Notes under the pieces: generated by a model
Told to the model about the DNA's origin: nothing
The model's input: the letters and a program-made list of their open reading frames with translations, nothing else
Database searches by the model: none
Shown here: positions 1 through 10,871 of the stretch, piece by piece
Numbering within the stretch: position 1 is the stretch's first letter
Layout of the letters: each line of letters opens with the position of its first letter
DNA from: Puccinia triticina
Taxonomy: Eukaryota; Basidiomycota; Pucciniomycetes; Pucciniales; Pucciniaceae
Assembly (NCBI RefSeq): GCF_026914185.1
Contig: NC_070575.1
Location: forward strand, 2,046,001 to 2,110,000
DNA length: 64,000 nucleotides
Direction of reading: 5' to 3'
Position numbers and translations under genes: made by a program

Positions 1-1140
1 TGGCTCCAATTTTTTTTGGCTATAATTTTAAACTCTTTAAAACATATTGTAAGCTTCACGGCATTATTACTCCTCAGGGTGACCCTGTGTAGCCGGGGGT
101 GGATTTGGCGGATTTCCTACTAAGGCAAACCCCCAAAACCTTATCTACGGTGCTCCAAACAGCCCCAAATTTTTTCTGCTATAAGAATACAATCTCTATA
201 AAACATTTTAAGCTTCAAGGAGGTATTACAAATCAGGCACCCCTTCTATTGACTGTGGTGTAGCGTAGCACAGCGCAAATGCACTATTTTTTAACGTAGC
301 ATTAGCGCAATGGCGTGTATCTGCGCTAACACGACAATAAAAGCTAAAATAGATTTCCACCCTGTGCGCGTAGCTTTAGCGCAGATGCGCGCGATTGCGC
401 TAACACTACACTAAAAAATAGTGCATTTGCGCTGCGCTACGCTACACCACGGTCAATAGAAGGTGTTCCTGATGTGTAATACCTCCTTGGAGCTTAAAAT
501 GTTTTCTAGAGATTGTATTCTTATAGAAGAAAAAATTTGGGGCCGTTTGGAGCACCGTAGATAAGGTTTGAGGGGTTTGCCTTAGTAGGAAATCCCCCAA
601 ATCCGCCCCCCGGCTACACAGGGTCTCCCTGAGGAGTACTAATGCTGTGAAGCTTAAAATATGTTCTAAAGAGTGTATTCCTATAGATAAATAAATTTGG
701 GGCTGTTTGGAGCATTGTAGATAAGGTTTCGGGGGTTTGCCTTAGTAGGAAATCCGCCAAATCCACCCCCGGCTACACAGGGTCACCCTGAGGAGTAATA
801 ATGCCGTGAAGCTTACCATATGTTTTAAAGAGTTTAAATTATAGCCAAAAAAAATTGGAGCCATTTGGAGCACTGTAGGTAAGGTTTTGGGGGTTTGCCT
901 TAGTAGGAAATCCGCCAAATCCGCCCCGGCTACACAGGGTCTCCCTGAGGAGTACTAATGCCTTGAAGCTTAAAATATGTTTTAAAGAGTGTAATCTTAT
1001 AGCTAAAAAATGTTGGGGCCATTTGGAGCACTGTAGATAAGGTTTTGGGGGTTTGCCTTAGTAGGAAATCCACCAAATCCGCCCCTGGCTACACAGGGTC
1101 TCCCTGAGGAGTACTAATGCCGTGAAGCTCACAATATTCT
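1..1140. repeat. Palindromic array of ~158-bp repeats
   Basis: A unit containing GGCTACACAGGGT and CCCTGAGGAGTA recurs at about 612, 771, 928 and 1087 (period 157-159 bp). The same unit occurs in the opposite orientation at about 60-240. Between the arms, 245-455 forms its own inverted pair around about 350, with GCGCTACGCTACA-type ends. No coding potential is convincing. It looks like a foldback or satellite-type element whose left end is cut by the window edge. Confidence 0.85.
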
Positions 1141-1269
1141 CTAAAGAGTGTATTATATTGCTGTAAAACGCTTGGGTTTTTTGGGTACAACAGTGACAAG
1201 ATATAATTTTTTTTGTATATTCCATCATTTTTTGTTAAATTAATATATTGAATCCCATCCTCAAGAGGG

Positions 1270-1390
1270 GAATTAATTAACCGACTCCCAAAATGCTTTT
1301 GGGGCCGCGCGAGGTCCCGAGGACCCAGGGGGGACGTCCCGAGACGGTCCGCGCGACGTAAACGGCTTTTGGGAGTCGATTTATTAATTC
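1270..1390. repeat. Small GC-rich inverted-repeat element
   Basis: The left end GAATTAATTAACCGACTCCC (1270-1289) is mirrored by GGGAGTCGATTTATTAATTC (1371-1390). The interior is strongly GC-rich (GCGCG and GGTCC motifs) while the flanks are AT-rich, so it resembles a short non-autonomous DNA element. No transposase is present and no target duplication was established. Confidence 0.55.
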
Positions 1391-1402
1391 CTGGGAGTAA
1401 AT

Positions 1403-2652
1403 TTTTCAACTCCCTCTTTTTTTTTGGATTGAGTTATCTCAAAGCAGAGTATTGTTTTTCTTTCCTTGGTTAGAGAAACACTGTAAGTGATAAAATAGGG
1501 AGCTTCAAAGTTGGCCAAGTGCGACTTGCATGAACTTTTGCAAGTCAGTGTTCAAGTTTATTCTTCAACACCAAGTTGCAAAATTGCATGCAGCTCACAT
1601 TGTACTAACCCCCCTAAGCCTTCTTGAACATCTTTTTTCATGTTGGGCATCAAGAACAGCCTTGAAAACCACACTAACTTGCAAAAGTGCATGAAAGTCA
1701 CAATGTCAATTGGCCAACTTTGAATCCCCTTGATAATTAGTTGATCCTTTATGGGCTGTAAAAAGTATGAGACTGGGAGAAGTTAAGTGGAATAGGTGAA
1801 TATAATCATCTGGATTCTGGGCCCCATAGAGTGGATAGATACACTCAAGTGATCATAATATGCCTACATTAGTACACCACAGACACAAAACTACAAAGTA
1901 GCTCCAAAGTTGCTTCAAATGATAATTGAATGAAAATCAATTCAGTAAGGACGTTGCCAACCCTGGTCCCCGCCAAATTTCAAATTTTTTGAACATGTCC
2001 CAAATAATGTTCAAATATTATTCAAATGCTTGTCTAAAGCTATCAAGCAGTACCCTTTCAAAGTATGTTTGAAGTTAAACTTGAATAGTGCGTCCGTGGT
2101 GCAGCAAACACTTGGTATAGGTTAAATCAAAGAGAGGTAGGAAGCCAATGCTTGCACCCTGCAAGCACAGGAGGGACTTGTGTTAAGTTCAGTAGGAAAC
2201 CAATCATGGGAATGCTGGAAGGCTGCAATTATGACACAATACACTACCTCTAGCTGGAAAAGAGATGTGAAAGCAGCCATGAAAGAAGACACTGTAGACT
2301 TGGATGGAGCAGAGTCAGCAGTGTGGGTCAACAGATAAGAAAAGAGAATTGGAGCCACAGAGAAAGGAATAGATAGAGAAGGTATAGTCGAAGAACTATT
2401 ATTCCTGCTAGACCATGATATAGAGTATAAAGTCAAAACTGCAATTTGTGAAGAGGGAGGCATTCCGATCATCTCAATGATATGAGAGCTGCTAGGAAGT
2501 CTAACAAACAGAAGCTAGACAAAGAAAGGATGACTGGCCAATCATAGCTGTTTTTAGGTTATCATTCACACCTACACGAGACCAAAACAATAGTTTACAT
2601 CAGGAGGGAAGGAAAGAGAGCGATCTAAGCTAAGGATCAAAGCCAGATGAAT
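1403..2652. other. Intergenic, no supported gene
   Basis: AT-rich sequence with only short open frames. A 116-codon minus-strand frame at 2122-2472 has no recognisable domain and no convincing splice context, so it is not called. Confidence 0.6.
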
Positions 2653-3930
2653 TCATGTAGAGGGAGCCGAAGGAGGCGAGCCGGAATTACCGCCGAACCG
2701 ACCAGAGGAGTTATCTTTCTTGTCATCGAAGCGAGAGGCATACTTGGTGGCCAGTCTACCGAGGACTTCGGACAAGCTTTCAAAAGAGCGGTTGAGCAGG
2801 GTGGCCGAAGTGGTAAGTGGCGACTGGGTGAAGAGGCGGTGGATCATCGCGAATTGGCTCGGCACTTTGGCCTCCTCCGGGTCCATCAATTGTCTCATTG
2901 AGCCTGGTAGCTTAGATATAATCTTATAACTCGGCCCATAGATCTTCTCGAAATGTGCATGTATACTGGCGAGACTACTCGCAATCGAATGTGCCACATT
3001 GATCACACTTTCATAGCTTTTTTTGGTTTCCAAGAATGCAAAAAATAAATAAGAGAAAGAGTGAGATGTCTTGGGTAAAATACGCAGGGAATGGCAAAAG
3101 AAGGGTAGCGTTTACTCACTCCTGGTGATAAGTCCATAGCAGCAACCCACGGTGAGATTTATCGGTAGACTGTTTAAGAGGTGGTTTTGACTTTTCTTGA
3201 GTGGCTTGGTCCTCTTCCTTAAACTTCTGAACGAGCCAGTCATGTTCGATGGAGCCTAGTCGACTCATGGAAGCCAGATGACGGGTGATCGCCGGTTTAC
3301 CGGTCGCAAAATAGAAGTATTTTCCTTCGAGAAGACTGAAAGTGTATTTCTCGATCAGTTGGTCCCATCGGTTCTCTGGTTCTTCCTTGTTATCGGGCAG
3401 GTCACTGCTTGAATTTCGCTTCGTAGTCGTAGTACTCGATGCTGATGACGCTGATGCTATCGCCTTTTGTAAGGTCCTCGTCGGGTCTGTTACGACTGAT
3501 GGAAGCTGATTCGAGTAATAACAAAATAGCGAACACGTCGGCTCCTTTCCACGTAGCCTGTTATTCCGAGGAAGGTAAGAAGACGTGGGTTAATCAGGTG
3601 GGTTAATCAGCTTTGAGTTTTTCAGTAGTAATATGATAACGGTTTTTAAAACGTATGAACTACGAGAATCATTCGAAAATACCTTCCTGCATTAGACTGT
3701 CTGCATTTGAACCAGCATCTCTCATCAGTGGCCAGAGGGATGACGATTCGCTCCTGTTTAGCTCCTGGTTTGGAACTCGAGGACGATGAGGTTGACATTG
3801 CTTCGGTTGAATCTGACTCGGGACCGATCGGGCTCATCTCCTCAACACCCTTCGGGCCGGGTGAGGCCTGCCAGAGGGGTAACCAAAAATCATGTTTTTT
3901 TGGGCAAAACACCACCTCAAATTCCTCCAT
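2653..3930 (-). CDS. Unknown 349-aa protein, three exons
   Basis: I do not recognise this protein. Three exons join cleanly: 3930-3683, 3557-3120 and 3016-2653. The introns are 3682-3558 (125 bp, GT..AG) and 3119-3017 (103 bp, GTGAGT..AG). Phases agree and the total is 1,050 nt including the stop. The N-terminal part has an acidic and serine-rich stretch (about residues 30-55) and a second S/T-rich stretch (about 110-135). The C-terminal half (about 140-320) is denser and looks folded, with a probable helical region before a G/S/P-rich tail. The start is the ATG at 3930, but an upstream exon cannot be excluded. It lies 423 bp downstream of the PRE8 stop on the same strand. No stop or frameshift was seen, so it is probably functional. 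Confidence 0.75.
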
Positions 3931-4353
3931 TCTCAGAATGATGACACTGCCCCAAAATAACCTTTGGCTCGTTTTTTGGCTCTCTTGTTAGAGTAGATGA
4001 TACCACAGGGGCTTATAAGTCACTCAAACATGAAGAATGAAGCACTTGAATAGTTAGTTATGACTGTTTCAATAACACCCCGCTTGGTTTAATGCCTCTT
4101 TGATATCTGTGCCCTCAACAGCATAACTCTCACGTGCATATATACATGGAGCACTCACTTGTAGAGTAAGGTCATGGGGAATACATTGTTCTTTTGTCCG
4201 GATTGGATTTTGGTTGTATTTGAGACAGTGACACGACAATCGAATGAAAGCAAAGTAGAACCAATCGCCAAGAGCGACAAAGGTTTTAATGTTTCTTTTT
4301 TCTTGAATAGGGAAGTCAATAAACACGTGAAAGAACAACAGACAAAGCCTGCT

Positions 4354-5633
4354 CTAGAGTGCCAAGAAGTCTTTGACCTCTGCTTCTGTCAGCTTTCTGA
4401 AGACGGGCTCGGCCCGATCACCGGGCTGGATAGTATCAGCGCCGACACCGACGGATCCTATCACGCCAATCTCGATCGTCTTCTCTGTCATCTGGCCTTC
4501 AAAGCCTTCCTTCAACGTCAAGATGGCAGTGTGGATCGCATCTTCAAGCGACAGCTCGTCATTGTATCTATTGAAATCAGTCGATCGCCAGAATGTGTCT
4601 TCCAATTAGATTTTCATTCCCCTGTGTTTCTTGACTTGGATTTCATACAGTGCTCGACAAGGAAAAACAAACGAAAAAACTCTAGACTTACCTTTTTTCC
4701 AAGAAGGCCTTTGCATTCACCATGTTCTTCCCGATCGCACTGGCTTTCCATGGCCAGAAACTGCCACTTGGATCAACTTGATACAGCGTCGATCCACGAT
4801 GTTCGTCCCACCCAGCGATCAATAAAGATACCCCGAATGGACGGACACCACTAAACCGATTTGTTACAAAGTAAAACGCGGGTTTAGAGGAAACTGCAGC
4901 CAATGAACTGGGGCCCATAGATTACTTTCGACTGACCCAGATTGTGTGGCTTCCTGCATAACGGTGGCTATCTCTTGAGTGAGCAACCGTGTGGGCGGAT
5001 ATTCACCATAAATCTCAAGATACAATGACGACAGAGTGAGCGGCCTTGCCCATCCAACCTGCATGTTGAGAAGAGCGACTCACTTTCCAGTAGGCTTGTG
5101 CAATCTTTCGTGCCCGAGTGACCAAGACCCGATAATCAGGCCCCATTCCTACGTCCCTCAACAAAATTGCCCCGCAGAAAATCAGAAGTGTGAGCCACAC
5201 AAAGCGTCAACCACTCCGATTCCACATCTATAGATGTACCTGAATAAACCATTCCAATGTTCGGACAAATCATCGCGACTTTCTCGATTATTGAGTCGTC
5301 TACTAGGATCGAAGCCGTCTTCTTCTCCGTTGCGATCACCACCCCATTCGATGCTGCATTGTTTCCATCGCGGAAGTCGAAAGTGAAAAAGACCTGTCAG
5401 TTTTCAGTTTTTTAATCCACCTATCCTACAAGTCTTTTAATTGGGAAAAAAGTGCATAGAATCGTTTTGAAAACGAATAGTTATGGAGAAGTTGTAACAG
5501 AAAAAGAACCTTTGATTCCAAGGCTAGAGGTTCCCTGACCGACGGCAGCGAGGGCGTGTTCGATTTGGACCAGTTTACCGGAAGGCGAGAATGTGGTCAA
5601 GGAGAAGCTGTAAGAGCCCCCACCAGTTGCCAT
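4354..5633 (-). CDS. PRE8: 20S proteasome subunit alpha-2
   Basis: Structural alpha-2 subunit of the 20S proteasome outer ring, acting in nucleus and cytosol. Six exons: 5633-5510, 5353-5240, 5148-5084, 5013-4937, 4850-4692, 4567-4354. The five introns are 156, 91, 70, 86 and 124 bp, all GT-AG with consistent phases. The coding sequence is 753 nt, 250 aa, the same length as yeast Pre8. The N-terminus carries the alpha-type signature ([20 protein letters not shown], residues 8-27). The family landmarks [27 protein letters not shown] and GGVRPFG follow in order, and two of them are assembled only after splicing. The start ATG at 5633 is preceded by a CA-rich leader. There is no sign of decay, in contrast to most of the window. 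A dead copia fragment lies about 0.6 kb upstream. Confidence 0.98.
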
Positions 5634-6257
5634 GATGGATGATGATTGTGGTGGGTGTGTTGGTTGAGGTTGAGGTTGCTCGAGTCGATCGAAGGATATG
5701 ACGCAAGCTTCTTGGCTTGGCCCCCACGGGCACCCCGGACACCCGACGGTCCTCCTATGTCGGGGGTCGGAACCCCCTGTGAAACTCGAGTATTGCCCTC
5801 TGGCAAGCCCCAACTAGACACCCTTACGTAGTATCCCAGGAATTTGCCATTGTTGAACGGCTGTAGTTTGGGTTTCCTGGGGAGAACCAACTGTTTGAAA
5901 CCAACTACGTCAGTATGTTCAATTTTGCAAATTTTGGCATATGTAGTAGAGTTGAAACAAGTGACGTCAGTAACACCTGCAGCCATTTGTTGGGGTTTTG
6001 TTTAAGAAAAGTGCAAAATTGGTGTTATGGCTGACATTGCCAATGTATGTATTACAAAAGATGGATTAAAACCAACAAAAAATGACTTTTAGAAGCCTTT
6101 CAGACCTTCCTCAACCCTTTCAACATAACATGGGAGCAGGAGGGAACATTTGTGTGAGACACCATCATCACACAGGTTGTAGTTTGATTTGTGGAAACCA
6201 ATGGATTTAAGCCACAATGCCAATGTTTTTTACCAATTCTTTGGAGCTTGTTTGAGT
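5634..6257. other. PRE8 upstream region
   Basis: The 40-50 bp before the PRE8 ATG are CA-rich on the coding strand, typical of a fungal 5' leader. A GTAAGG donor-like site lies on the minus strand near 5827, so a leader intron is possible but unproven. A minus-strand frame runs through 5597-5986 but has no recognised domain. Confidence 0.35.
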
Positions 6258-6590
6258 TCATACAAGGCTTTCTTGATTGAGATAAGGGGTGTTGCAGTTG
6301 ACTCCTTTTGGCATCTTGATATATACATTGTCTGAGAGTAGCACATGTTGGATGTCAAATTGAGTGTTTGGGAAGTTTTGATAGAGAGTGTAGAGCAGAA
6401 TCATCCTGAGAGTTGACACTTTGCCAGTTGGAGCAAAAGTTTCTTTGTGATCAACCCCTTTGATCTGATATTCCAAGCCCTGTACACATTGTCATAATCA
6501 ATTACTCAAAATCTACAGTGACACCTCATGAGGAGATGATTCCTCCCACACTCCAACCCTTTGGGTTGAGTAATTGGGTATAACCAGTTT
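6258..6590. pseudogene. Ty1/copia fragment, rearranged
   Basis: On the minus strand, 6476-6258 encodes a piece of copia reverse transcriptase (GVDHKETFAPTGKVSTL, then NVYIKMPKG) closely similar to the RT of the copia element at 38.3-43.6 kb, but lacking the segment with the GAFLHAPL-like motif. On the plus strand, about 6495-6570 resembles the start of the RNase H domain (IYSDTS, then a stop where that element has W). The two pieces are inverted relative to each other, so this is an old, rearranged remnant of the same family. Confidence 0.75.
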
Positions 6591-7166
6591 TTGACCCCCC
6601 CCCAAAAAAAAGGGAACAAGGTTCTCAAGTGTCAGCCACAGATTACATGTCACAGTACCTTACACGTACCAAGTACCTGCAATTGTTCACATTACTTATA
6701 GTACATTCCTTTACACCTTTATTACATATGTATATCATTAGATACAAGCTTAAGAATATAATCTTGTTATACATCACATTACAGATAACCATAGTCAAAT
6801 ACAGTTACCATAATGTACTGTTGTTATAAGAGTTAAGTTACGTGCAAAACAGTAAGATTACAATACATTGTAATATTACTGCACACGTGAAATACCCCAA
6901 GACAGGTATCACTCATTTATCCCCTGTTACGCCTCAGTCCCTATTTACATAACATATTGGTTATGATATAAATACATAAACAATACATGATCATGTAATC
7001 CAATTCAAAGAGCACTGAATGGAATCAATGATTGGTTATGATCAGCTAGTGTGCACTGCTACTGATCTAGGATCAGTACTGATCATTACACTGCCTTGAT
7101 CATTTCCAATGTTGATCCTCATGAGGATCTGCTTCCAGTCCCCCCCTGGTCCTGAAGCGCCTCCAA
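6591..7166. other. Intergenic, no supported gene
   Basis: AT-rich DNA with many TAC/GTA steps and no recognisable protein or RNA gene. Confidence 0.5.
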
Positions 7167-7533
7167 GCGCCACTGTGAAAAAAACTCAAGAAATTGGTGT
7201 CAGTTGACATGCGATAACTTTGATATTACTTTGATTTGAACCTGGGTTCTTCCCTGTTCATTCCATGAGTCTTCCAGACTAGATATTTTCCATGTTCATT
7301 CCATCATTAAAAGATGTAGTGCATGCACCTATGAATGCGTTATGCTTGCATGAAAGGGGTATTTCCACATGAAAGGAATAACATCAAAATTCTATTCACA
7401 CATGAAAGGGATATGTACGCATGAAAGGGGAATGTAAAAAGGTGTATTTACACATAAAAGGGATATTTTCACATGATGAAAGGGGTATGTGCACATGTTG
7501 TAGAGGTAGTATATGTTGGTACACCTCACACCT

Positions 7534-7605
7534 GTGGATATAGCTCAACGGTAGAGCAACCCAGCATGCATCGGGGAGATGCGGGTTCGATTCCCCCTGT
7601 CCGCA
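7534..7605 (+). tRNA. tRNA-like sequence, copy 1
   Basis: A 72-nt sequence folds as a tRNA cloverleaf: GTGGATA pairs with TGTCCGC (acceptor, G-T pairs allowed), GCTC pairs with GAGC (D arm), and GCGGG faces CCCCC around the TTCGATT loop. The A box (TAGCTCAACGG) and B box (GGTTCGATTCC) fit the Pol III consensus. The anticodon arm is weak and the position before the presumed anticodon is not T, so amino-acid identity cannot be assigned. It is more likely a tRNA pseudogene or tRNA-derived element than a working tRNA. Confidence 0.5.
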
Positions 7606-7758
7606 CTATTCCTTTTACTCGCTCTACAGGTTATGAGCCCAGCGCTATAGGCAGCTGCGTACCTGGGATGAGCCTCTGGGAGGATTAGTGGGCTCTGTCA
7701 CCGGTGTAGGTGTACAGGGGGTGTGTAGAGGTAGTATATGTTGGTACACCTCACACCT

Positions 7759-7830
7759 GTGGATATAGCTCAACGGTAGAGCAACCCAGCATGCATCGGG
7801 GAGATGCGGGTTCGATTCCCCCTGTCCGCA
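7759..7830 (+). tRNA. tRNA-like sequence, copy 2
   Basis: Identical in all 72 positions to the copy at 7534-7605. Both sit inside a 130-bp unit (7499-7628 and 7724-7853) that begins TGTAGAG and ends CTCTACA, with starts 225 bp apart. The same limits on function apply. Confidence 0.5.
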
Positions 7831-8630
7831 CTATTCCTTTTACTCGCTCTACACATGTAAGGGGTATTCATGAAAGGGATATGTATACATCAACGGGGTA
7901 TGTGAAAATGAAAGGGTTACGTACACATCATGAAAGGGGTTTGTACACATCAAAGGGGCATGTAAAAATGAAAGAGGTATTCATGCATGATGAAAGGGGT
8001 GCATGCACAGGAAAGGTGTGAATATGAAAGGGGTGTGCACATGAAAGGGATATATACACATGAAATGGGTATTTGCACACAAAAGGGATATGTGCACATG
8101 AAAGCAGTATGTGATGAAAGGAGTAAATGCACATGTAAGGGGTATTCATGAAAGGGAAATGTATACATCAAAGGGTTATGTGAAAGAAAGGGTTACGTAC
8201 ACATGATGAAAGGAGTTTGTACACATCAAAGGGGCATGTGAAAATGAAAGAGTTATGCATGCATGATGAAAGGGGTGCATGCACAGCAAAGGTGTGAATA
8301 TGAAAGGGGTGTGCACATGAAAGGGATATATACACATGAAATGGGTATTTGCACACAAAAGGGATATGCGCACATGAAATCAGTATGTGCACTTGAAAGG
8401 GGTAGGGGAACATGAAAGGGGGATTGCACAGGTCTCAACTGAGTATCTTGAAACCTGTGCTAAGTTTTTTGTAGTTCAGAATTAGCTTGCATAAATTAGG
8501 CAATGTGCAAAGATTGCAGGGTAGAAGAAAATTGGCATTCATGGGTATGATCCTTGTTCTAATTGAGGATTAACTTGAGTATGCTGGATGTCAACTGACA
8601 GCAGTTTCTTGAGTTTTTTTCATAGTGCGC

Positions 8631-9144
8631 CTCATGTTCCCTCCTGCTCTTTCCCCTCTATATAAACACGCCCCCCAGGACTGTTTATCCCTCAGAATAT
8701 TATTATAGCAAGGTTTAACACATACATAGTTAAACAGTGCCTTCATTCTCACCCATCTTTCAATTCAGGAAGAACATCAACTCTTGATTACCCTTACCTT
8801 TTTGTAGGTAAAACCACGAACCCAAGTTGAGTTATTCCTTGGATGCCTATTAACACCCTGTGTTGATCTGGATGCGCCTTAATTGAGCAAGCCTCTCAGT
8901 CAAGATTACTGATAGAGTGAAACCTTTTAAAGGTCTTACCACAAACCCATTGGCCCATCCTTGGCATATTACACTATCATCTTGCTAGTAACAACCCTCT
9001 CAGACACGGTTAGTTACCTACAGGCTGACAATTGGGGGTCTGGCCTATTATTTATCCGTGATTCTCACTCCCAAACCGTGAAAATCATACTAACATACCT
9101 ATTTTCTTACCATTTTTACGCCAAAATGTCTTGTTAAAAGACAA
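8631..9144 (+). promoter_or_regulatory. LTR- or promoter-like leader
   Basis: A TATA box (TATAAA, 8661-8666) is followed by a 480-bp leader without a long frame, containing ATTGGGGGTCTGGC near 9031, a type of sequence often seen next to gag in retroelements. It ends at the ATG of the 140-codon frame. This could be the remains of an LTR element leader or an ordinary promoter. Confidence 0.35.
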
Positions 9145-9567
9145 ATGACCACCATTATCTGTGATTTCAAACCCAACTCCAACCTCCTGAAATTACAGAA
9201 ATACACAAAGGAAGATCCTAATAACCTTGAAGTCCAAGAACACGTCAGAAAAACCCATACACTGATTGGAGAGGACCAATTCTACACCTATACCTGGATA
9301 ACTTACAGTACTCTTTGGACAACTTGTATCTATCATCCTGATGGTACACTTATTGATACTACTGAAGAATCAGAATTTGTGGAAGAAGAACAAACTAAAC
9401 TTGTTAGAAAACCACAAATTACAAATTTCCCATTTGGATATCCTCCCTTTGACGAGGAATACTACTCTTATACAGAACATACCTCCTACTCCACGCTTCC
9501 CCCCTTCACTTCTGACGGCCCTCCTCCGCAACTTACGCGCAGAAAGAGAAGTCAAATCATTAAATAG
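9145..9567 (+). CDS. Unknown 140-aa protein
   Basis: A frame from a real ATG to TAG encodes 140 residues rich in T, E and Y, ending in a basic tail (LTRRKRSQIIK). I do not recognise a domain. Its position behind a TATA-bearing leader would suit the start of a gag gene whose downstream part is lost, but a small host gene is equally possible. Confidence 0.35.
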   Translation: MTTIICDFKPNSNLLKLQKYTKEDPNNLEVQEHVRKTHTLIGEDQFYTYTWITYSTLWTTCIYHPDGTLIDTTEESEFVEEEQTKLVRKPQITNFPFGYPPFDEEYYSYTEHTSYSTLPPFTSDGPPPQLTRRKRSQIIK

Positions 9568-10177
9568 ATTTCCCGTGATTTTGTCTTAGATTATCCCTTA
9601 TTTTCTCATCATTTTCCTAGACTCTTCGCCCTGTTTCCTTCTATAAAACTGGAAAAATCCATAAAAAATCATCCTATTGTTGACTATCTCTCTATTTTAT
9701 ACTGGAAAAAAATTGTCTCTATTTCGCCAAAACCCATAGAAATTGAATCATACACACTTGGTTGACTCTACACAGTGAAATTCCAGTGGAATTCATTCAT
9801 TTTCTCTGCGGAAAACACACCAGAACGCTTGTTCCCCCCAAAAGGAGATGAGATACGAAAATTCTGAGTAGACCAATCGAACCGCAAGGGTCAATTTTCA
9901 CTACTAGGTTTTTTCCGTGAGACTCCAAACTCTACCATTCCTACGGAAGGAAAGCATTTGTACTACATCCCCACTCGAGAGCGCATTAGGTCGCGGGACT
10001 AAGTGGTGCTACATACACCGTGCGCATCCTGTGTATACAGGATCTACATAACTCAATTACAGTTCAATTACACTGTACTACTGTATTACCCCGGATCTGC
10101 AAGGATCTACAGGGATTTACACGCTAGACGCACTCCATCTAACTCAATTAGAGAGCGCATACAGGCGCATACCTACC
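9568..10177. other. Intergenic, no supported gene
   Basis: No gene was recognised. The last 180 bp are rich in GTAC, GATC and GCGCAT motifs and lead into the foldback arm. Confidence 0.45.
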
Positions 10178-10871
10178 GTACAGTGCCCAGAAGAAAGTTT
10201 TCATGAAATTTCTTTTGACTAGAAAACATACAAACAATGCCTGTTGAGCTCTGATTTATTGGGAGGATGGACAGAAAGGTTGCAAAAGAATGAATATAAG
10301 TAATGTTTTTGGAAAAAATAAGTGCATACTAGCTGAAAATATTTTTTCCATTAAATGACAATTTTGGAAAATCTTTAATACTATTCCAAAAAAACCATGA
10401 ATAATCAGAATCAATAGACTGACATGTGACGTGAATGATAATAAATGAAAAAAATGAATCCCAAAATCCATCCCAAATTTTTGTGGGCAGGGAAAGGACA
10501 TCCAAAATTTCAAATTTGCACTGCAGGTAACAAAAAAACAGTGTCTGGGGTGTTTTCACTGCCAACTAAAATTTAGGATGGATTTAGGGATTCATTTTTT
10601 TCATTTATTATCATTCACGTCACATGTCAGTCTATTGATTCTGATTAGTCATGGTTTTTTTGGAATAGTATTAAAGATTTTCCAAAATTGTCATTTAATG
10701 GAAAAAATATTTTCAGCTAGTATGCACTTATTTTTTCCAAAAACATTACTTATATTCATTCTTTTGAAACCTTTCTGTCCATCCTCCCAACAAATCAGAA
10801 CTTAACAGGCATGGTTTGTATGTGTTCTAGTCAAAAGAAAATTCATGAAAACTTTCTTCTGGGCACTGTAC
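10178..10871. repeat. 0.7-kb foldback (arms ~300 bp)
   Basis: GTACAGTGCCC at 10178-10188 is mirrored by GGGCACTGTAC at 10861-10871. The sequence between is one long inverted repeat with arms of about 300 bp (10178 to about 10482, about 10568 to 10871) and a loop of about 85 nt. The two arms encode near-identical mirror-image frames, which is why apparent ORFs occur on both strands. No transposase is present. Confidence 0.88.

Larger units (their letters stand above)
7328..8425. repeat. Degenerate ATGAAAGGGGT satellite
   Basis: Dozens of imperfect short units built on ATGAAAGGGGTATGTGCAC fill the region, interrupted by the tRNA-like units. There is also a higher-order repeat: 7852-8129 is repeated in tandem at 8130-8408 (period 278 bp) with scattered substitutions. 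The long open frames over this region are products of the repeat period, not genes. Confidence 0.85.
7167..8630. mobile_element. TIR-bounded block enclosing a satellite
   Basis: The sequence at 7167-7210 (GCGCCACTGTGAAAAAAACT and onward to TTGACAT) is repeated in inverted orientation at 8588-8630 with few mismatches, so the block has about 44-bp terminal inverted repeats. The interior has no transposase: it holds the tRNA-like units and the satellite listed separately. A non-autonomous DNA element is the simplest reading. No target duplication was established. Confidence 0.55.

Noticed and set aside
5597..5986. 129-codon minus-strand frame upstream of PRE8 as a separate gene
   Set aside because: It overlaps the PRE8 start in another frame, has no recognised domain and probably reflects leader and repeat DNA.
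7928..8438. Several overlapping 60-80-codon frames rich in C, H and F
   Set aside because: They are translations of the ATGAAAGGGGT satellite in different frames.
10256..10805. Duplicate ORFs on both strands encoding FFHLLSFTSHVSLL
   Set aside because: Mirror-image frames of the 10178-10871 foldback.
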